Below are positions 11,793-21,871 of a stretch of 64,000 nt of DNA, in pieces. Numbering within the stretch: the stretch's first letter is position 1; each line of letters opens with the position of its first letter. Location of the stretch: the NCBI RefSeq assembly GCF_943734655.1, contig NC_071354.1, forward strand, positions 6,914,001-6,978,000. Direction: 5' to 3'. The notes under the pieces were generated by a model, which did no database searches, was not told where the DNA came from, and worked only from the letters and a program-made list of their open reading frames with translations. The translations under genes were made by a program, and so were the position numbers. This DNA comes from Sabethes cyaneus (taxonomy: Eukaryota > Arthropoda > Insecta > Diptera > Culicidae).

Positions 11793-13330
11793 CTAGTTCA
11801 AAATGGGAAACAGGTCTAGATTCCAGAACTCATCCAGTGTGCTCATACTGTAATCGATCGTTGACCCGGTCGGTGATCCGAGCGATTCGTAGCCACCGTC
11901 CGAAACGAACGAGCCCGGCGTTAGTGGACATTTTAATACCGCCAACTCGTCTTCGAGCGGCACCACCGCCGACTGGGAAGAGTAATCCGAACACGTTGTG
12001 CTCGGAATGGGCGATAGCAGCTCCTGCACGGGTTCTAGTTTCATCCGGAAATCCTGCTGCTCATCGGAGACTTCCACTTCTGCCGCTTCCTCGCAGATGA
12101 TTTCCTCCTCGAGCGGTAGTTCGTCATCGTTTAGGATGATGGTGATGCAATTGGTTTCGTTGTCGAATGTTCCGAAAACCATCGTTGTCTGTTGCTGCTG
12201 CTGGTCCATGTCGGACTGCTGTTCTTTTCTTTCCACGTGAAACGGTGACTTGGAGTAGTTGTGTGTGTCCAAAATTAGACTGCTTCCCGAATCAGTTTCT
12301 TCGCTGGGTTCCAGCCGTTCTGGTGCGGTCCCCACCACTGGTCCAGACACTCGGCTGCCGGTGCTTGCATCTTCGGCATTTGCCGGGCAGCTTCCTCGAT
12401 CAGACTCTTCCAGCTCGCTGGTGACGTCGGCCAGCAGGCTTTCGGCGAGCTCTTCGAGCTTGGACACATCGAATTCTTCGAGCATGTCCTGTAGAGCAGG
12501 CAAAGAGCAATTATCCTCCAGAGCGAGGCTGTCTTGTCGCTGGAGGCCACCTCCAGCGAAGTACGTTCCTGACCCACTGTCGTCTGTGTTTCCGGTCCCT
12601 GCTGCAGAGGGAAAGAGGCGGATGCTGCTGATCCAGTTAGAGTGGAAACACAACCAACACTGCGTGAGGTTACGTCATTTTCTGGCTCGGTTTTGATCGA
12701 GGGGGTGGTGGTGGTTACGAAGGCTGCGTTTTGCTGCTGATTTTTCTGCTCCTCAAACTGCCGCTGCAGGTCTTCGAAGCGCTTTTCCAGGTCAAGATAC
12801 TTGCCGTAGATGGCTTCTTTTTCCTGCTGTAAGTTTTCACATTTGGTTTGTAGCTGAGCGATCTGGTCCGATTGATGCTGGATGGTCAGCTCCATATCTT
12901 CCATTTTCGCTTTCTTACGGTCCCGGGAGGTTTGCGCCGCTACTCGATTCTTCAACTTCCTACGTAAAAAAAAATAAAATAAATAATTCAATTAATCGAT
13001 AAGCCATCTGGGATTTCCCACCCATTATCAACAGACTGCAATGCCACGTCATCAAGAATGAGGTGGAAATTTCTAGGCCTTTCAAATAACTTCAAAGGAA
13101 GATTACGGTACTTACTTTCGCTGAAGTTTCTCCTCCCAGGTCAGGTGGTCAAGGCGGCGCTTCTTGCCGCGCACCAGGAACTCCTCCATCGAGGAGGCGG
13201 ATTCCTCCGTATCCGATCCGAAGCTGGAAACGGACGATTCCAGCTTCACCACCGGATGCGGTGCCAGAGCCGGGGCCAAATTAATCGGGATGTACTTCGT
13301 GGGTACGGTAATCACAATTGGGGCACTCAT
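11793..13330 (-). CDS. Xbp1: X-box binding protein 1, bZIP transcription factor of the unfolded protein response
   Basis: Exon 1 is 13330-13116 and exon 2 starts at 12959, after a 156-bp GT..AG intron. The bZIP runs from about residue 72, with basic region KLKNRVAAQTSRDRKKAKME followed by a leucine zipper to about 140. Unspliced mRNA reads to a stop at 12275 (299 aa). Removing a 23-nt IRE1 intron (12627-12605) shifts the frame and gives 452 aa ending at 11793. The total of 1,359 nt divides exactly by three. The alternative C-terminus is acidic and Gln/Ser-rich, as expected of the activating XBP1s form. In the family, IRE1 cuts this mRNA at the ER membrane under folding stress and the joined form activates ER chaperone genes. 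Confidence 0.95.
12596..12634 (-). promoter_or_regulatory. IRE1 cleavage stem-loops flanking the 23-nt unconventional intron
   Basis: Read on the minus strand, GGATCAGCAGCATCC (12634-12620) folds into a 4-bp stem with the 7-nt loop CAGCAGC. TCCCTCTGCAGCAGGGA (12612-12596) folds into a 5-bp stem with the 7-nt loop CTGCAGC. Both loops fit the IRE1 consensus CNGCNGN, cut after the third base. Excision between the cuts removes exactly 23 nt, the size I recall for other insect Xbp1 introns. Confidence 0.95.
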
Positions 13331-14316
13331 TTTTGAAAAACGTCGAGAAACTTCTTTGTTTGCTTTGAACTTTTAATAACAACTCAAAACTCGAAAAACT
13401 TTTACAGAAGAACCATGTCTGCCACGGTTACTATAGTTGGTTACTCTTACTAGGGCAGCGGGTCTAGGACTATCCGTCTCGTTGGAGCTTTAGTTTGGGA
13501 ATGTACCATTGCCACCAGGAAATTTTGTTGATCAAACACAGAAACGCAAATAAAAAATCTGATGAAATCCCTGTGAAAGCTAGCGAACGAATGGAGAAAA
13601 ACTAACGGAATCAGCCCACCGCCCGCGATGACGTCTTGGGTGGATGTGGTCGACGCTGATTGGTTGCAACAAACACGGCTGCCAGAGTAACAAAGAGCAT
13701 TAAACTTTGACGTCGGCCAAAAAGTTGCACAATCGAATATTATTTTACTATTAAGGCTTTGTAGGTATGCGTTTTTTCAATTATTTTTCTTTGTAATGAA
13801 ATTATTAGGTGCTTATTTTAAAATGCAGCCAGCTATCAGCTAAGTAAAATTCACAAATACTTCAAAGAGAAGAAAATTGATTCATATATGTGCAAGCTTT
13901 TTGAATCTACCAGCACTGGTCCATTCAACTTGCTCACACACATACTCATCTTCAGAACGACCTTTTATGTGTCGCGGCCGCGGGCGTAGCTAGAACATGA
14001 AAGAAGATGGAACATGGAACACTAAACTTTTAGGCAAATAACAAATAAATTATGCGATGGAAGTTTTTCAGTTATTTGTAACAAACGTTATGAATATTGT
14101 TCATCCGACTTTTCGTGCGTATAGTTTATATAAATTCAAAATAATTTGCACTTAGAAAAGTCCATTTATATAAGAGATCGCTTCTGTTATAATTAGTATA
14201 ATTTTTTATGAAAAAAATTAGAAAATTCTATGCTCAAAATACCATGATATATTTCAAAAGACAAATAAGAGAATCTTTTCATAGAAGTCCAAAAGTATAA
14301 TAATCTGCCTAAAGCG
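13331..14316. other. Xbp1 5' flank and intergenic spacer
   Basis: This contains the Xbp1 leader and promoter (to about 13720), then AT-rich DNA with no recognised feature. Confidence 0.4.
13628..13714 (-). promoter_or_regulatory. Xbp1 promoter region with ERSE-like and CRE/UPRE-like sites
   Basis: On the minus strand CCAAT (13663-13659), nine bases, then CCACA (13649-13645) match the ER stress response element CCAAT-N9-CCACG with one mismatch. It lies about 315 bp upstream of the ATG. TGACGTC cores occur at 13629-13635 and 13708-13714, the half-site recognised by ATF/CREB and XBP1-class bZIP factors. Function is inferred. Confidence 0.5.
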
Positions 14317-14465
14317 GCGATGGCCAAACCGCAGCCCGCGAGCCACATGCGGCGTTTCGAGGTAGTCCGTGCGGCCCACGAGGATTTCTTTAATGACTGA
14401 AGCGGTATCCAAAATGCAGTTTAGGTTTTGCATGAAGTGCTTGTCCTCCATGATGGTGGTTGGTA
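14317..14465. mobile_element. Degraded hAT-type MITE fragment
   Basis: GATGGCCAAACCGCAGCCCG followed by a CATGCGGC word resembles the 5' end of the better preserved element starting at 14477. Only one end is recognisable. Confidence 0.5.
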
Positions 14466-14476
14466 TCACTCTAAGC

Positions 14477-14803
14477 CAGTGATGGCCGAACTGCGGCCCG
14501 CGGGCAGCATGTGGTCCTTTGAGATGATTCTTGCGGTCCGCGGACTGATTTGAAAAATGGTGAACTTGAGAGAAAATTTTTTGGTTACATAGGAGTCCCT
14601 CAGTTTAATGATTATGCCTCGCGCATGTTGTGAATCTGAATGCTTTCCGATTTAAATCTCATGGTGATTCCTAGAAAATGGTTTTTGTTGTCGCCTATTT
14701 TACATTTTGTTATACACAGGAATGACCAGAGATTATTGCGGCCCGCGGCATTCATGGGCGATCTGATTTGGCCCGCACCATGCCTATGCCTGGGCACCAC
14801 CTG
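14477..14803. mobile_element. hAT-superfamily MITE, 327 bp, with 8-bp target duplication
   Basis: The element begins CAGTGATGGCCGAACTGCGG and ends with the inverse of CAGGTGGTGCCCAGG. It is rich in GCGGCCCGC. The flanking 8-mers CTCTAAGC (14469-14476 and 14804-14811) are identical, the hallmark of hAT insertion. No transposase is present. Confidence 0.85.
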
Positions 14804-14829
14804 CTCTAAGCGCTCTCGATAGCTTTCTG

Positions 14830-15100
14830 AACCACACAGCTTCCTGACTAGCCTTCCCGAGGACCACGTTTTCTTGTTTCATTCGATAGATCAATGCTGC
14901 AATCTACTTGTCCATGATACTGCTTTCCTTCCGTACCCTGAAATAGACCGACATATTGTCACGTCGCCGGCATCAGAATATCCCACAAGACTTCCTGTAT
15001 CGTCGTCGAAATCCAGTCGCACGTGTTTGGCTTTCTTGAAGAATCGAAGCACTGTTTTGACTGCCGTGGAATTGCTGGACAAATCTTTTACCCGAGGATG
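14830..15100 (-). pseudogene. Ty1/copia RNase H remnant
   Basis: The minus strand reads VKTVLRFFKKAKHVRLD..., then LVGYSDAGDV...SISGYG.KAVSWTSRLQ. This matches the copia RNase H pattern (GYSDADWAGD..RRSTSGY..AVSW). Stops and frame breaks surround it. It is separate from the copia element at 15709. Confidence 0.7.
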
Positions 15101-15177
15101 GAGATGCTGCTACATCGTATCGCATTCTTTTCGGGTATATTTCAAAGCACCGATGAGGTACAGAAAGCAGTGCGCTG

Positions 15178-15444
15178 TTATCGATGGTCGATGTAAAACG
15201 ATGTAAATATTTTTCCGTACTGAACGGCAACGGCTCTATCCCATCCTAAGTCAGCTTGAAAAACTATCCCGAAGTTGTTTGCATGATGTGTGAACTCGAT
15301 TTGGTTTCCTTCGAGTAATAGTGCTGAAACGGCAGTATTCTCGGTTCTATTAGTTCCAAATAGGATGACTTTTGTTTTGGAATGATTGATTTGAAGAGAA
15401 TTCTCGTTGGCCCATGTTGCAACTGCATTCATGTTCTTGTTCAA
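15178..15444 (-). pseudogene. Non-LTR retrotransposon reverse transcriptase fragment
   Basis: The open frame contains ATWANENSLQINHSKTKVIL and FGIVFQADLGWDRAV. This is the segment downstream of the catalytic aspartates in Jockey/CR1-like RTs. It is truncated on both sides. Confidence 0.65.
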
Positions 15445-15619
15445 GAAAGTTACTAAATATGAAAATAATTCATTTTTTCAATGACGCGCATTGAAAATCA
15501 ATGGTTTTCTATATTTTCAATATTTTCCAAATCGACTTTCCGATCAATTGGTATAAATATCTTGGAAATCTATTGAAAATTGATTGAATTATAAGCCGAA
15601 GCGTGAAAACACATTTTCA

Positions 15620-15708
15620 CTTTGATGACGTCATTTCCAACAAACAATCACGAAGCGAGAATTCTGGTGAAACATAGGCCCATTATTTTCAATTTTTCAA
15701 TAGTTACT
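15620..15708. repeat. Left part of a dispersed repeat split by the copia insertion
   Basis: The segment CCCATTATTTTCAATTTTTC and its flank resume after the copia element at 19848. The same sequence is uninterrupted at 33290-33562, so the latter serves as an empty-site copy. Confidence 0.75.
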
Positions 15709-15814
15709 TGTGAGATCCGTTTGGTTTAGTCTATTAAGCAAGAGTGAAATATTTATTCGAGTAAACAACAGTGGTTGCTATGACTATTAGGTACATACAT
15801 TATATATTCTAAAA
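15709..15814 (-). repeat. 3' LTR (106 bp) of copia element
   Basis: Read on the plus strand it runs TGTGAGATCC...TATTCTAAAA. It is about 95% identical to the 5' LTR at 19742-19847 and the same length. The first bases in element orientation (TTTTAGAATA) carry one change from TGTTAGAATA. Confidence 0.92.
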
Positions 15815-15823
15815 CTCCTCCCT
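15815..15823 (-). promoter_or_regulatory. Polypurine tract of the copia element
   Basis: The minus strand reads AGGGAGGAG immediately inside the 3' LTR, the expected plus-strand primer for LTR retrotransposons. Confidence 0.75.
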
Positions 15824-15863
15824 AAGCTATGCAGCCTAATAGTTTCTTAAAGTGCTGCTGTTT

Positions 15864-18800
15864 CTAATTTGCTAATGCTTTAGTGAAACCGTCTGCAGGT
15901 TGCTCCTTAGTATTAACGTATCCTAGCTTAACTGCACCTCTTTCCAGTACCTCCTTCACAAAGTTGTACCGAATGTCTAAATGTTTAGTTCTTGGATTAT
16001 AACCTTGATTACGCGCAATGCTTATAGCTGATTGGTTATCACACCACACAGGAATGGCTTGTGCACCGAAAATCTGCGTTTGAAGGTAACTCCACCAAAG
16101 CGCTTCTCGGATGGTTCTTGGATGGTACGAGAGAGTGATATGTACTCTGCTTCGCACGAGCAAAGCGCAACTGTAGATTGCCTTTTCACATTCCATGATA
16201 CAGCTCTTCCCATGAGTGTGAAGACATATCCCGTGGTCGATCTTCTGGAATCTGGGTCTCCTCCCCAGTCAGCATCCGAATAACCAGACAACTCTGCACA
16301 GCACTCTTTTGAATATGTAATCCGATTTTCTGCCGTACGGTCGTGACGGCGTTCCAGTGTCCTCGCCCTGGATTACTGCTAAACTGACTGACTTGGTTCA
16401 CCGCGTAGCTGATACCCGGCCGCGTTGCTTGCGCCAGATAAGTAAGACAACCCACTGCTTCCTGGTAGGGTATCTGCTTCATTTCAAGCATCTCGTTTGC
16501 TGTAGCGGGTGACATCGATTTAGTTAATTGTACGCTCGCATCTGCTGGTGTGGACACCGGATTACAGTTCACCATGTTGAACCTTCGTAGAGCGCTTTCG
16601 ATGTAGTGCTTTGTCTCTTGTGATTCTTAATCCAAGACAAAAAGTAGCTTCACCAAAATCTTTCATCCGAAAGCGATTGCTGATAAAAAATTTCAATTTG
16701 TCCCTCAGCATAGAATCATTAGAAAATATCAAAAAATCATCCACATAGATTGTGACGAAAAACATCTTCTGTCCGTCCAGCTTAAAATATAAACAAGGAT
16801 CCACTTGTGAACGCTCCAATCCAAACTCTTTCAAGGCTCCATCTAGTACGCAATTCCACACACGGCTAGACTGTTTTAGCCCATACAAAGCTTTTTGCAA
16901 ACGACAGACCTACTTTGAGTTTCCTGCAAATCCATATATATAATTTCGTTTTTCAATTTTCCTTGGAGGAACGCAGTCACTGCGTCTATTTGGTCGATAT
17001 CCAAATTGTACTTCACAGCAAGCGACAAAAGATAACGAATCGTGGAATATCGCACCACCGGAGAATAGACTTCGTCGTAATCAATTCCCAGCCGCTGAGA
17101 ACAACCTTTCACGACCAAGCGCACCTTATATCGCACGATCTCATCATTCGGACCTCGCTTTGTTTTAAAAACCCATTTGTTTCGAATGGACTTCCTATCT
17201 TTTGGAAGACTAGTTAACTCCCACGTATTGTTCTCCTCTAAGGCGTCGATTTCCTCTCGCATGGCTGCCATCCACTGGTCGCGATCAGGTCTACTGAGAG
17301 CTTCATCGTAGTTTTCGGGATCATCATACGGCATTTCCGACTGAATCGATAACAACTGTGGAGAAATAGCTTCACCAGTAAACGAACTATAAGTTACATA
17401 ATCAGAATACTTGCCTGGACATCGACCTCTACCCTTGCTGCTGTTCAGCTGGTCTGTTCGATTGCGACGGGAGCGCAGGCTCGTTGTTTGCATCTTCGTA
17501 TTCAATATCACTGCAGTCACTTCCCGATTAAACTGGTGCGCTGTCTGCTTCACCCTCAGCTTCATCAAAATGAACTGGCGGTTGTTTGATTGTATGCAGC
17601 TCCATGAGCTGGGCTTGCCCTGCAACTTCCGCAATGTCAAGTAAATTTTGCGGCTCTCCTTCCTGCATCACCGCCACGTCACGACTGATACGGATATCAC
17701 GCTTAATCGGATCATAAACCATCGATCATCGATAACCCTTGGTATCATCAGCATATCCCAAAAAAATTGCTTTCTGGGATTTAACATCACACTTTTTAGG
17801 TTTTTGCTTCGGCACATGAACCAGTGCCAACGATCCGAAAATCCTCAAATGACGTAAACTTACTCGTTTATTCGACCAAGCTTCTTCTGGAATTATCTCC
17901 GAGGATCTAGTAGGACTTTTGTTTACTAGATACGCCGCTGTTGAAACTGCCTCGGCCTAAAATTGCTTCGGAAGTCGCGAATCGTTTAACATGCAAATAG
18001 CTTTCTCAACTAACGTACGGTTCATCCGCTCTGCTACTCCATTCTGCTCTGGAGTGTACGGACATGTCCTTTGATGACGTACTCCATCCTTCTCGAAACT
18101 GTCTCGAAATACTGAGTTCACATATTCTGTCCCGTTATCGGTTCTTAAAATTTTCAGCTTTCGTCCTGTCTGACGTTCGCCCATAGACTTGAACTTGATA
18201 TATGCATCAAATGCCTCGTTTTTCGTTTTCAAAAAATACAAAAACACTTTCCTGCTTGCATCATCAATAAGTCATTACAAATCGGCTTTCACCTAGGGAA
18301 GGAATTTCCACCGGACCGACTAAATCCGAGTGCACCAAAGCTTGCAACCCGTCAGCTCGGGAATTATAGGAAGGAAACAAGTTCCGGACATGCTTGCCTT
18401 CTACGCAAGTTATGCATTCCGGAATTTCACAATTGATTAGTGCGATACCATCTGCCATTCTTGTCAGTTTTCGTAAACTTTGAGAATTGAGATGTCCAAG
18501 CCGTCTATGCCGGACTTCAAAACTTGTTGTTAACAGCGAGTCCTCGTGTTCTCTATTTAACATATACAGACCATTCACCTGTTTTCCCGATGCAATAACT
18601 TTTCCAGTCTTTTCACGCACTTCATAACCATCTGATGTGAACACCATCGTAAGACCCTTCTGACAAATTTTGCTTACCGAAAGCAAATTGGTAGACAGCT
18701 CTGGAATCTGCAAAACCTCTTGAACTTCGACCGGACCTTCATTGAGTACAAGCTTAACCAAGCCTTTCGCAACTGACGTCATACTGTCGTTGTTGGCCGT

Positions 18801-19696
18801 GTTCACCGGATGTGACATCTGTTCTTGACTCACGAATCCATACTGCGCTCGGGACATATAACATGTTGCGCCAGAATCGAAGTAGCACTCGTTTGCATTT
18901 ACATTGCCCAATGCAAAAACACTGCATAAAGCCTTACCAGGCATCTTTGAAAAATTTTGCTTTTGTGGACACTACCGTAAAATGCCCGCGTTTCTTACAG
19001 TTGTGGCAGGTATCATCCTTCACTGATGCGTTTCCACCTCGTCGTTTCGATTTCTTGTTCGAATACAGAGCTCCATCAGCACTGCTACTTTTCGGACCGT
19101 GTTGCACCTTTACATCTTGCAGAATTTTAGCCTTCACAGCGTCAGACGTCAACTGAGTACCTGATGCTTCAAGTCCCATAATCATGGGCTCATAGTGTTC
19201 CGGAAGTCCCAACAACGCAGCAAGCCATGAATCATCGACCTTGAAACCAATTCCAGCAAGTTTATGTGCCGTGGACATTCCGGCACTCATCTAACCGAAT
19301 CGACGTCAACTTTCTTAACAATCCGATGTTTCCCGTTAGACCGTTGTCTTGAAAAGCATTACGTAACTTTTCCCAGGCTTCCTTAGCACCCTTCGCATCC
19401 AAAACCAAACTATAATTGGTCGTTTCCAGGCTCAAGCAAATCGTAGCTAATGCGCGCATACTCACTTCCTCCTCGACATTTTGACCTTCCGCCGGGACTA
19501 CAGCGGACCAAGATCCTTCTCGGATGAGCGTCATTTTCATCGCAAAGGCCCAAGTGGTGTAATTTTCACGACCCTTTAGCTCTTCAATGACCGGCATAGC
19601 GACTGCATTGATACGTCCAACTGCACCGCTTCGTCCATTGCTAGTTTCGTCTCCTCCACCGCTTCGTCCTTTGCTGGTTCCGTTTGCTTGGGACAT
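15864..19696 (-). pseudogene. Ty1/copia gag-pol polyprotein, broken by frameshifts
   Basis: The copia order is preserved. Gag starts at the ATG at 19696 (ENYTTWAFAMKMTLIREGSW). A CHNCKKRGHF zinc knuckle near 19010 is lost to a frame break after its histidine. Protease has CYFDSGATCYMSR near 18865. The integrase zinc region (HRRLGHLNSQSLRKL...ITCVEGKH) spans roughly 18520-18390 and the core (LRTDNGTEYVNSVF, QNGVAERMNRT) 18160-17995. RT has WVFKTKRGPNDEIVRYKVRL, AVTAFLQGKL and YVDDFLIF near 16740. RNase H has YSDADWGGDPDSRRSTTGYV and ends AKALAN-like at about 15864. The frame changes near 19270, 18944, 18250, 17640, 16890, 16560 and 16200, so no intact polyprotein is made. Confidence 0.93.
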
Positions 19697-19720
19697 CTTT
19701 TTCTTCGGATATGGCCAGTT

Positions 19721-19735
19721 CTGGGCCTATAACCA
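19721..19735 (-). promoter_or_regulatory. Primer-binding site, initiator tRNA-Met internal type
   Basis: The minus strand reads TGGTTATAGGCCCAG within six bases of the 5' LTR. In Drosophila copia the primer is an internal fragment of initiator tRNA-Met spanning the anticodon arm, complementary to GGTTATGGGCCC. The match here has one difference. Confidence 0.75.
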
Positions 19736-19741
19736 GATCCG

Positions 19742-19847
19742 TGTGAGATCCGTTTGGTTTAGTCTATTAAGCAAGAGTGAAAATTTTATTCGAGTAAGCA
19801 ACAGTGGTTGCTATGACTATTAGGTACATACATTATATATTCTAACA
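19742..19847 (-). repeat. 5' LTR (106 bp) of copia element
   Basis: Plus-strand sequence is TGTGAGATCC...TATTCTAACA, so in element orientation it is TGTTAGAATA...CTCACA with the canonical TG/CA ends. TAGTT follows at 19848. TAGTT also occurs at 15701-15705 on the other side, but three extra bases intervene there. Confidence 0.93.
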
Positions 19848-20062
19848 TAGTTCAACATCAAGAATCCATACTTTTCTTTATTTCGGCCAATTCTTAGAAG
19901 ATTTTCCAATCGATTGGTGTAAGAATATTGAAAATCGATCAGGAAACCACCAAGCTATTAGCGTTCAAAACCTGACCACTTTTCGAGAAAGATTTTTTCG
20001 AATGACACCCTATACCAGCTACCTTCCTGAAAGACGTAGTCCTACGTCAAAAGTTGTTCCGT
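19848..20062. repeat. Right part of the dispersed repeat split by the copia element
   Basis: It continues TTCAACATCAAGAATCCATA and GACGTAGTCCTACGTCAA, colinear with 33355-33562. GTCCTACGTCA words of the same family occur near 47240. Confidence 0.75.
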
Positions 20063-20831
20063 TCCGTCCGAATGTGTTTTGTCCTGTGTCCTTAACTGCA
20101 ACATCTATGCACAAAAATTGCTTCACAGTAATCGGACCGTGAACAGACATGTCGTCTGTAGTTGGGAAGTTGAGAAGAAAAATAACTGAGTGTTCAAAAT
20201 CTATAACTACTTTTCGCGACGCTCGCATTTCCAAATTTCTTTAAATAACACTCTGCATTTCTGTAAGACGTTTTTTATGTCAAAAAGCTGTGGCGCATAA
20301 CACTGTGTGCTACGACCTATGCGCTGAGAAAATCCACAACCCACAATCTATGCCAAGACTCAGAGATTACTAGATGGCTAGGGTGGACATCAACAACTTT
20401 TTATTGCCACAAAATTTATAATAAATTTCATCTGGACATCTAAAACGAAGGTTCATTTTCTTCCATGAATGATTCTAATTGAATAATAATAGTTCATAAT
20501 TCAAATTATTTTGTGAAAGCGCTCCAAAATAGAAGCAATAAGCAAATCTGAAAAGCCGTGTACAAATTTGGGGATTCACCATATCTGAAAATCAGCTTTA
20601 AAAACTTCCATGCAACTCGCAAAAAGTCAGTCAAGTAATAACAAAATGCCTCGCCCAATAAATGCCCAATAACAAAAACAAACCTCACCAGCTGCATCAA
20701 TTTAGCAACGAATCCGGTTCTAGGAAATGAATCACACCCGCGATTACAAAAGCGCTGTAGGCAAACCAAACCTGCCCTAAAGCATGAGCACAGGTAGTAG
20801 GGCAACAGAATCAAAATAGACCCCAAAAAAT
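20063..20831. other. Intergenic spacer
   Basis: AT-rich; no gene was recognised. Confidence 0.4.
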
Positions 20832-20839
20832 TATATAAA
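20832..20839 (+). promoter_or_regulatory. TATA box of the secreted six-cysteine protein gene
   Basis: TATATAAA lies 134 bp upstream of the ATG at 20966. A leader of about 100 nt is consistent with a start near 20865. Confidence 0.5.
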
Positions 20840-20965
20840 GCCAATTCGTTACATTAGCGAAGATGATTCAACTACAAACCAGTGAGAGTGCAAAACTTCC
20901 AGGTGACTAAAGCATTATTGACAATTAACTAGAGTTCAAACAATTGGTGTTATCATTTTCGCAGC

Positions 20966-21736
20966 ATGTTCTGGTCGAAGTTTCGAACCGTTGCGGTCGC
21001 AACTATTCTCCTTTCAATGGTCAATTTACCACCAGCAACGAGCCACGACACCGGTTCTCTACTAAGACGCTGTCCTTGTGTTCCGATCAACACCTGCTAC
21101 AGCCAAGGCGACAATCTCAACGAACAGCAGTACCTGAACGCGAACTTCCAGTGTCCAAGATTCACCTATCAGCACTGCTGTGGACCGTACTATCCAACCC
21201 TGGGCAGTGAACAAGTTTACTCCAACCAACCGCAGCTTAAAACGGCCACCGGAGAACCACCTAAGCCACGTGAGGCTGAAAAAGTGATGGTCATTGTGGC
21301 TCAAAGTGTCGGTCCAGTGGAAGAAACTTCACAGGAAGAGCCCGTCATGACCGTTTTGCCAGAAACCACAACTGCTCTTCAGGATACCACAACGGACTTT
21401 TTAACAACTGATACCGAGGATGAAACAACAACACTGGAAGCCACTACCTTGGAACCAACGACGACGACGAGTACCACCACTAGGGCACCGCGAGGCCGCC
21501 TAGGTCGGTTCCACAATCGACGACCTATTCCGCGATACCAACGCGGCTCTACAACGGTTCCTTCCTGGGACGGTTCATCGACAACCGAGCATTCCTCCGT
21601 CAGTAGATTGCCGAACTGGCGGGGACTGTACCAGCGACGGCGGAAAGAGGAACCAACGAGCTCCACTTCCACTACCACCACCACCACCACGGAATCAGCA
21701 GATCATGTAGGGGCTTTCACAACTTTGAGCAGCTAG
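20966..21736 (+). CDS. Secreted six-cysteine, Thr-rich (mucin-like) protein
   Basis: Single-exon ORF of 256 aa. Residues 1-26 form a signal peptide (basic start, hydrophobic VAVATILLSMV). A compact domain follows with cysteines at 36, 38, 44, 63, 71 and 72. The C...C...C...CC ending resembles CLIP-type domains of insect immune proteases, but no protease follows. Residues 110-256 are Thr/Ser/Pro-rich with long Thr runs, expected to be heavily O-glycosylated, and contain several Arg-Arg sites. It is probably an extracellular or cuticle/gut-surface protein. No known family was recognised with certainty. It is convergent with DRG1, with stops 136 bp apart. The upstream TATA box supports this start. 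Confidence 0.75.
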   Translation: MFWSKFRTVAVATILLSMVNLPPATSHDTGSLLRRCPCVPINTCYSQGDNLNEQQYLNANFQCPRFTYQHCCGPYYPTLGSEQVYSNQPQLKTATGEPPKPREAEKVMVIVAQSVGPVEETSQEEPVMTVLPETTTALQDTTTDFLTTDTEDETTTLEATTLEPTTTTSTTTRAPRGRLGRFHNRRPIPRYQRGSTTVPSWDGSSTTEHSSVSRLPNWRGLYQRRRKEEPTSSTSTTTTTTTESADHVGAFTTLSS

Positions 21737-21871
21737 AAATTAAACTTAGTGAATGCGTTAACATTTTTCCCGTTAATTGCTTGCGTGTTGATTGGGATTA
21801 CGTCTTTATGATAGCAAATTTGTTCCGTAAAATATCAGTTGACTTACACAAAAAAAAACCGGCTGAAATGT

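Noticed and set aside
12275..12991. Xbp1 unspliced frame as the only product
   Set aside because: Both IRE1 hairpins and the in-phase downstream frame show that the 452-aa spliced form is the main active product.
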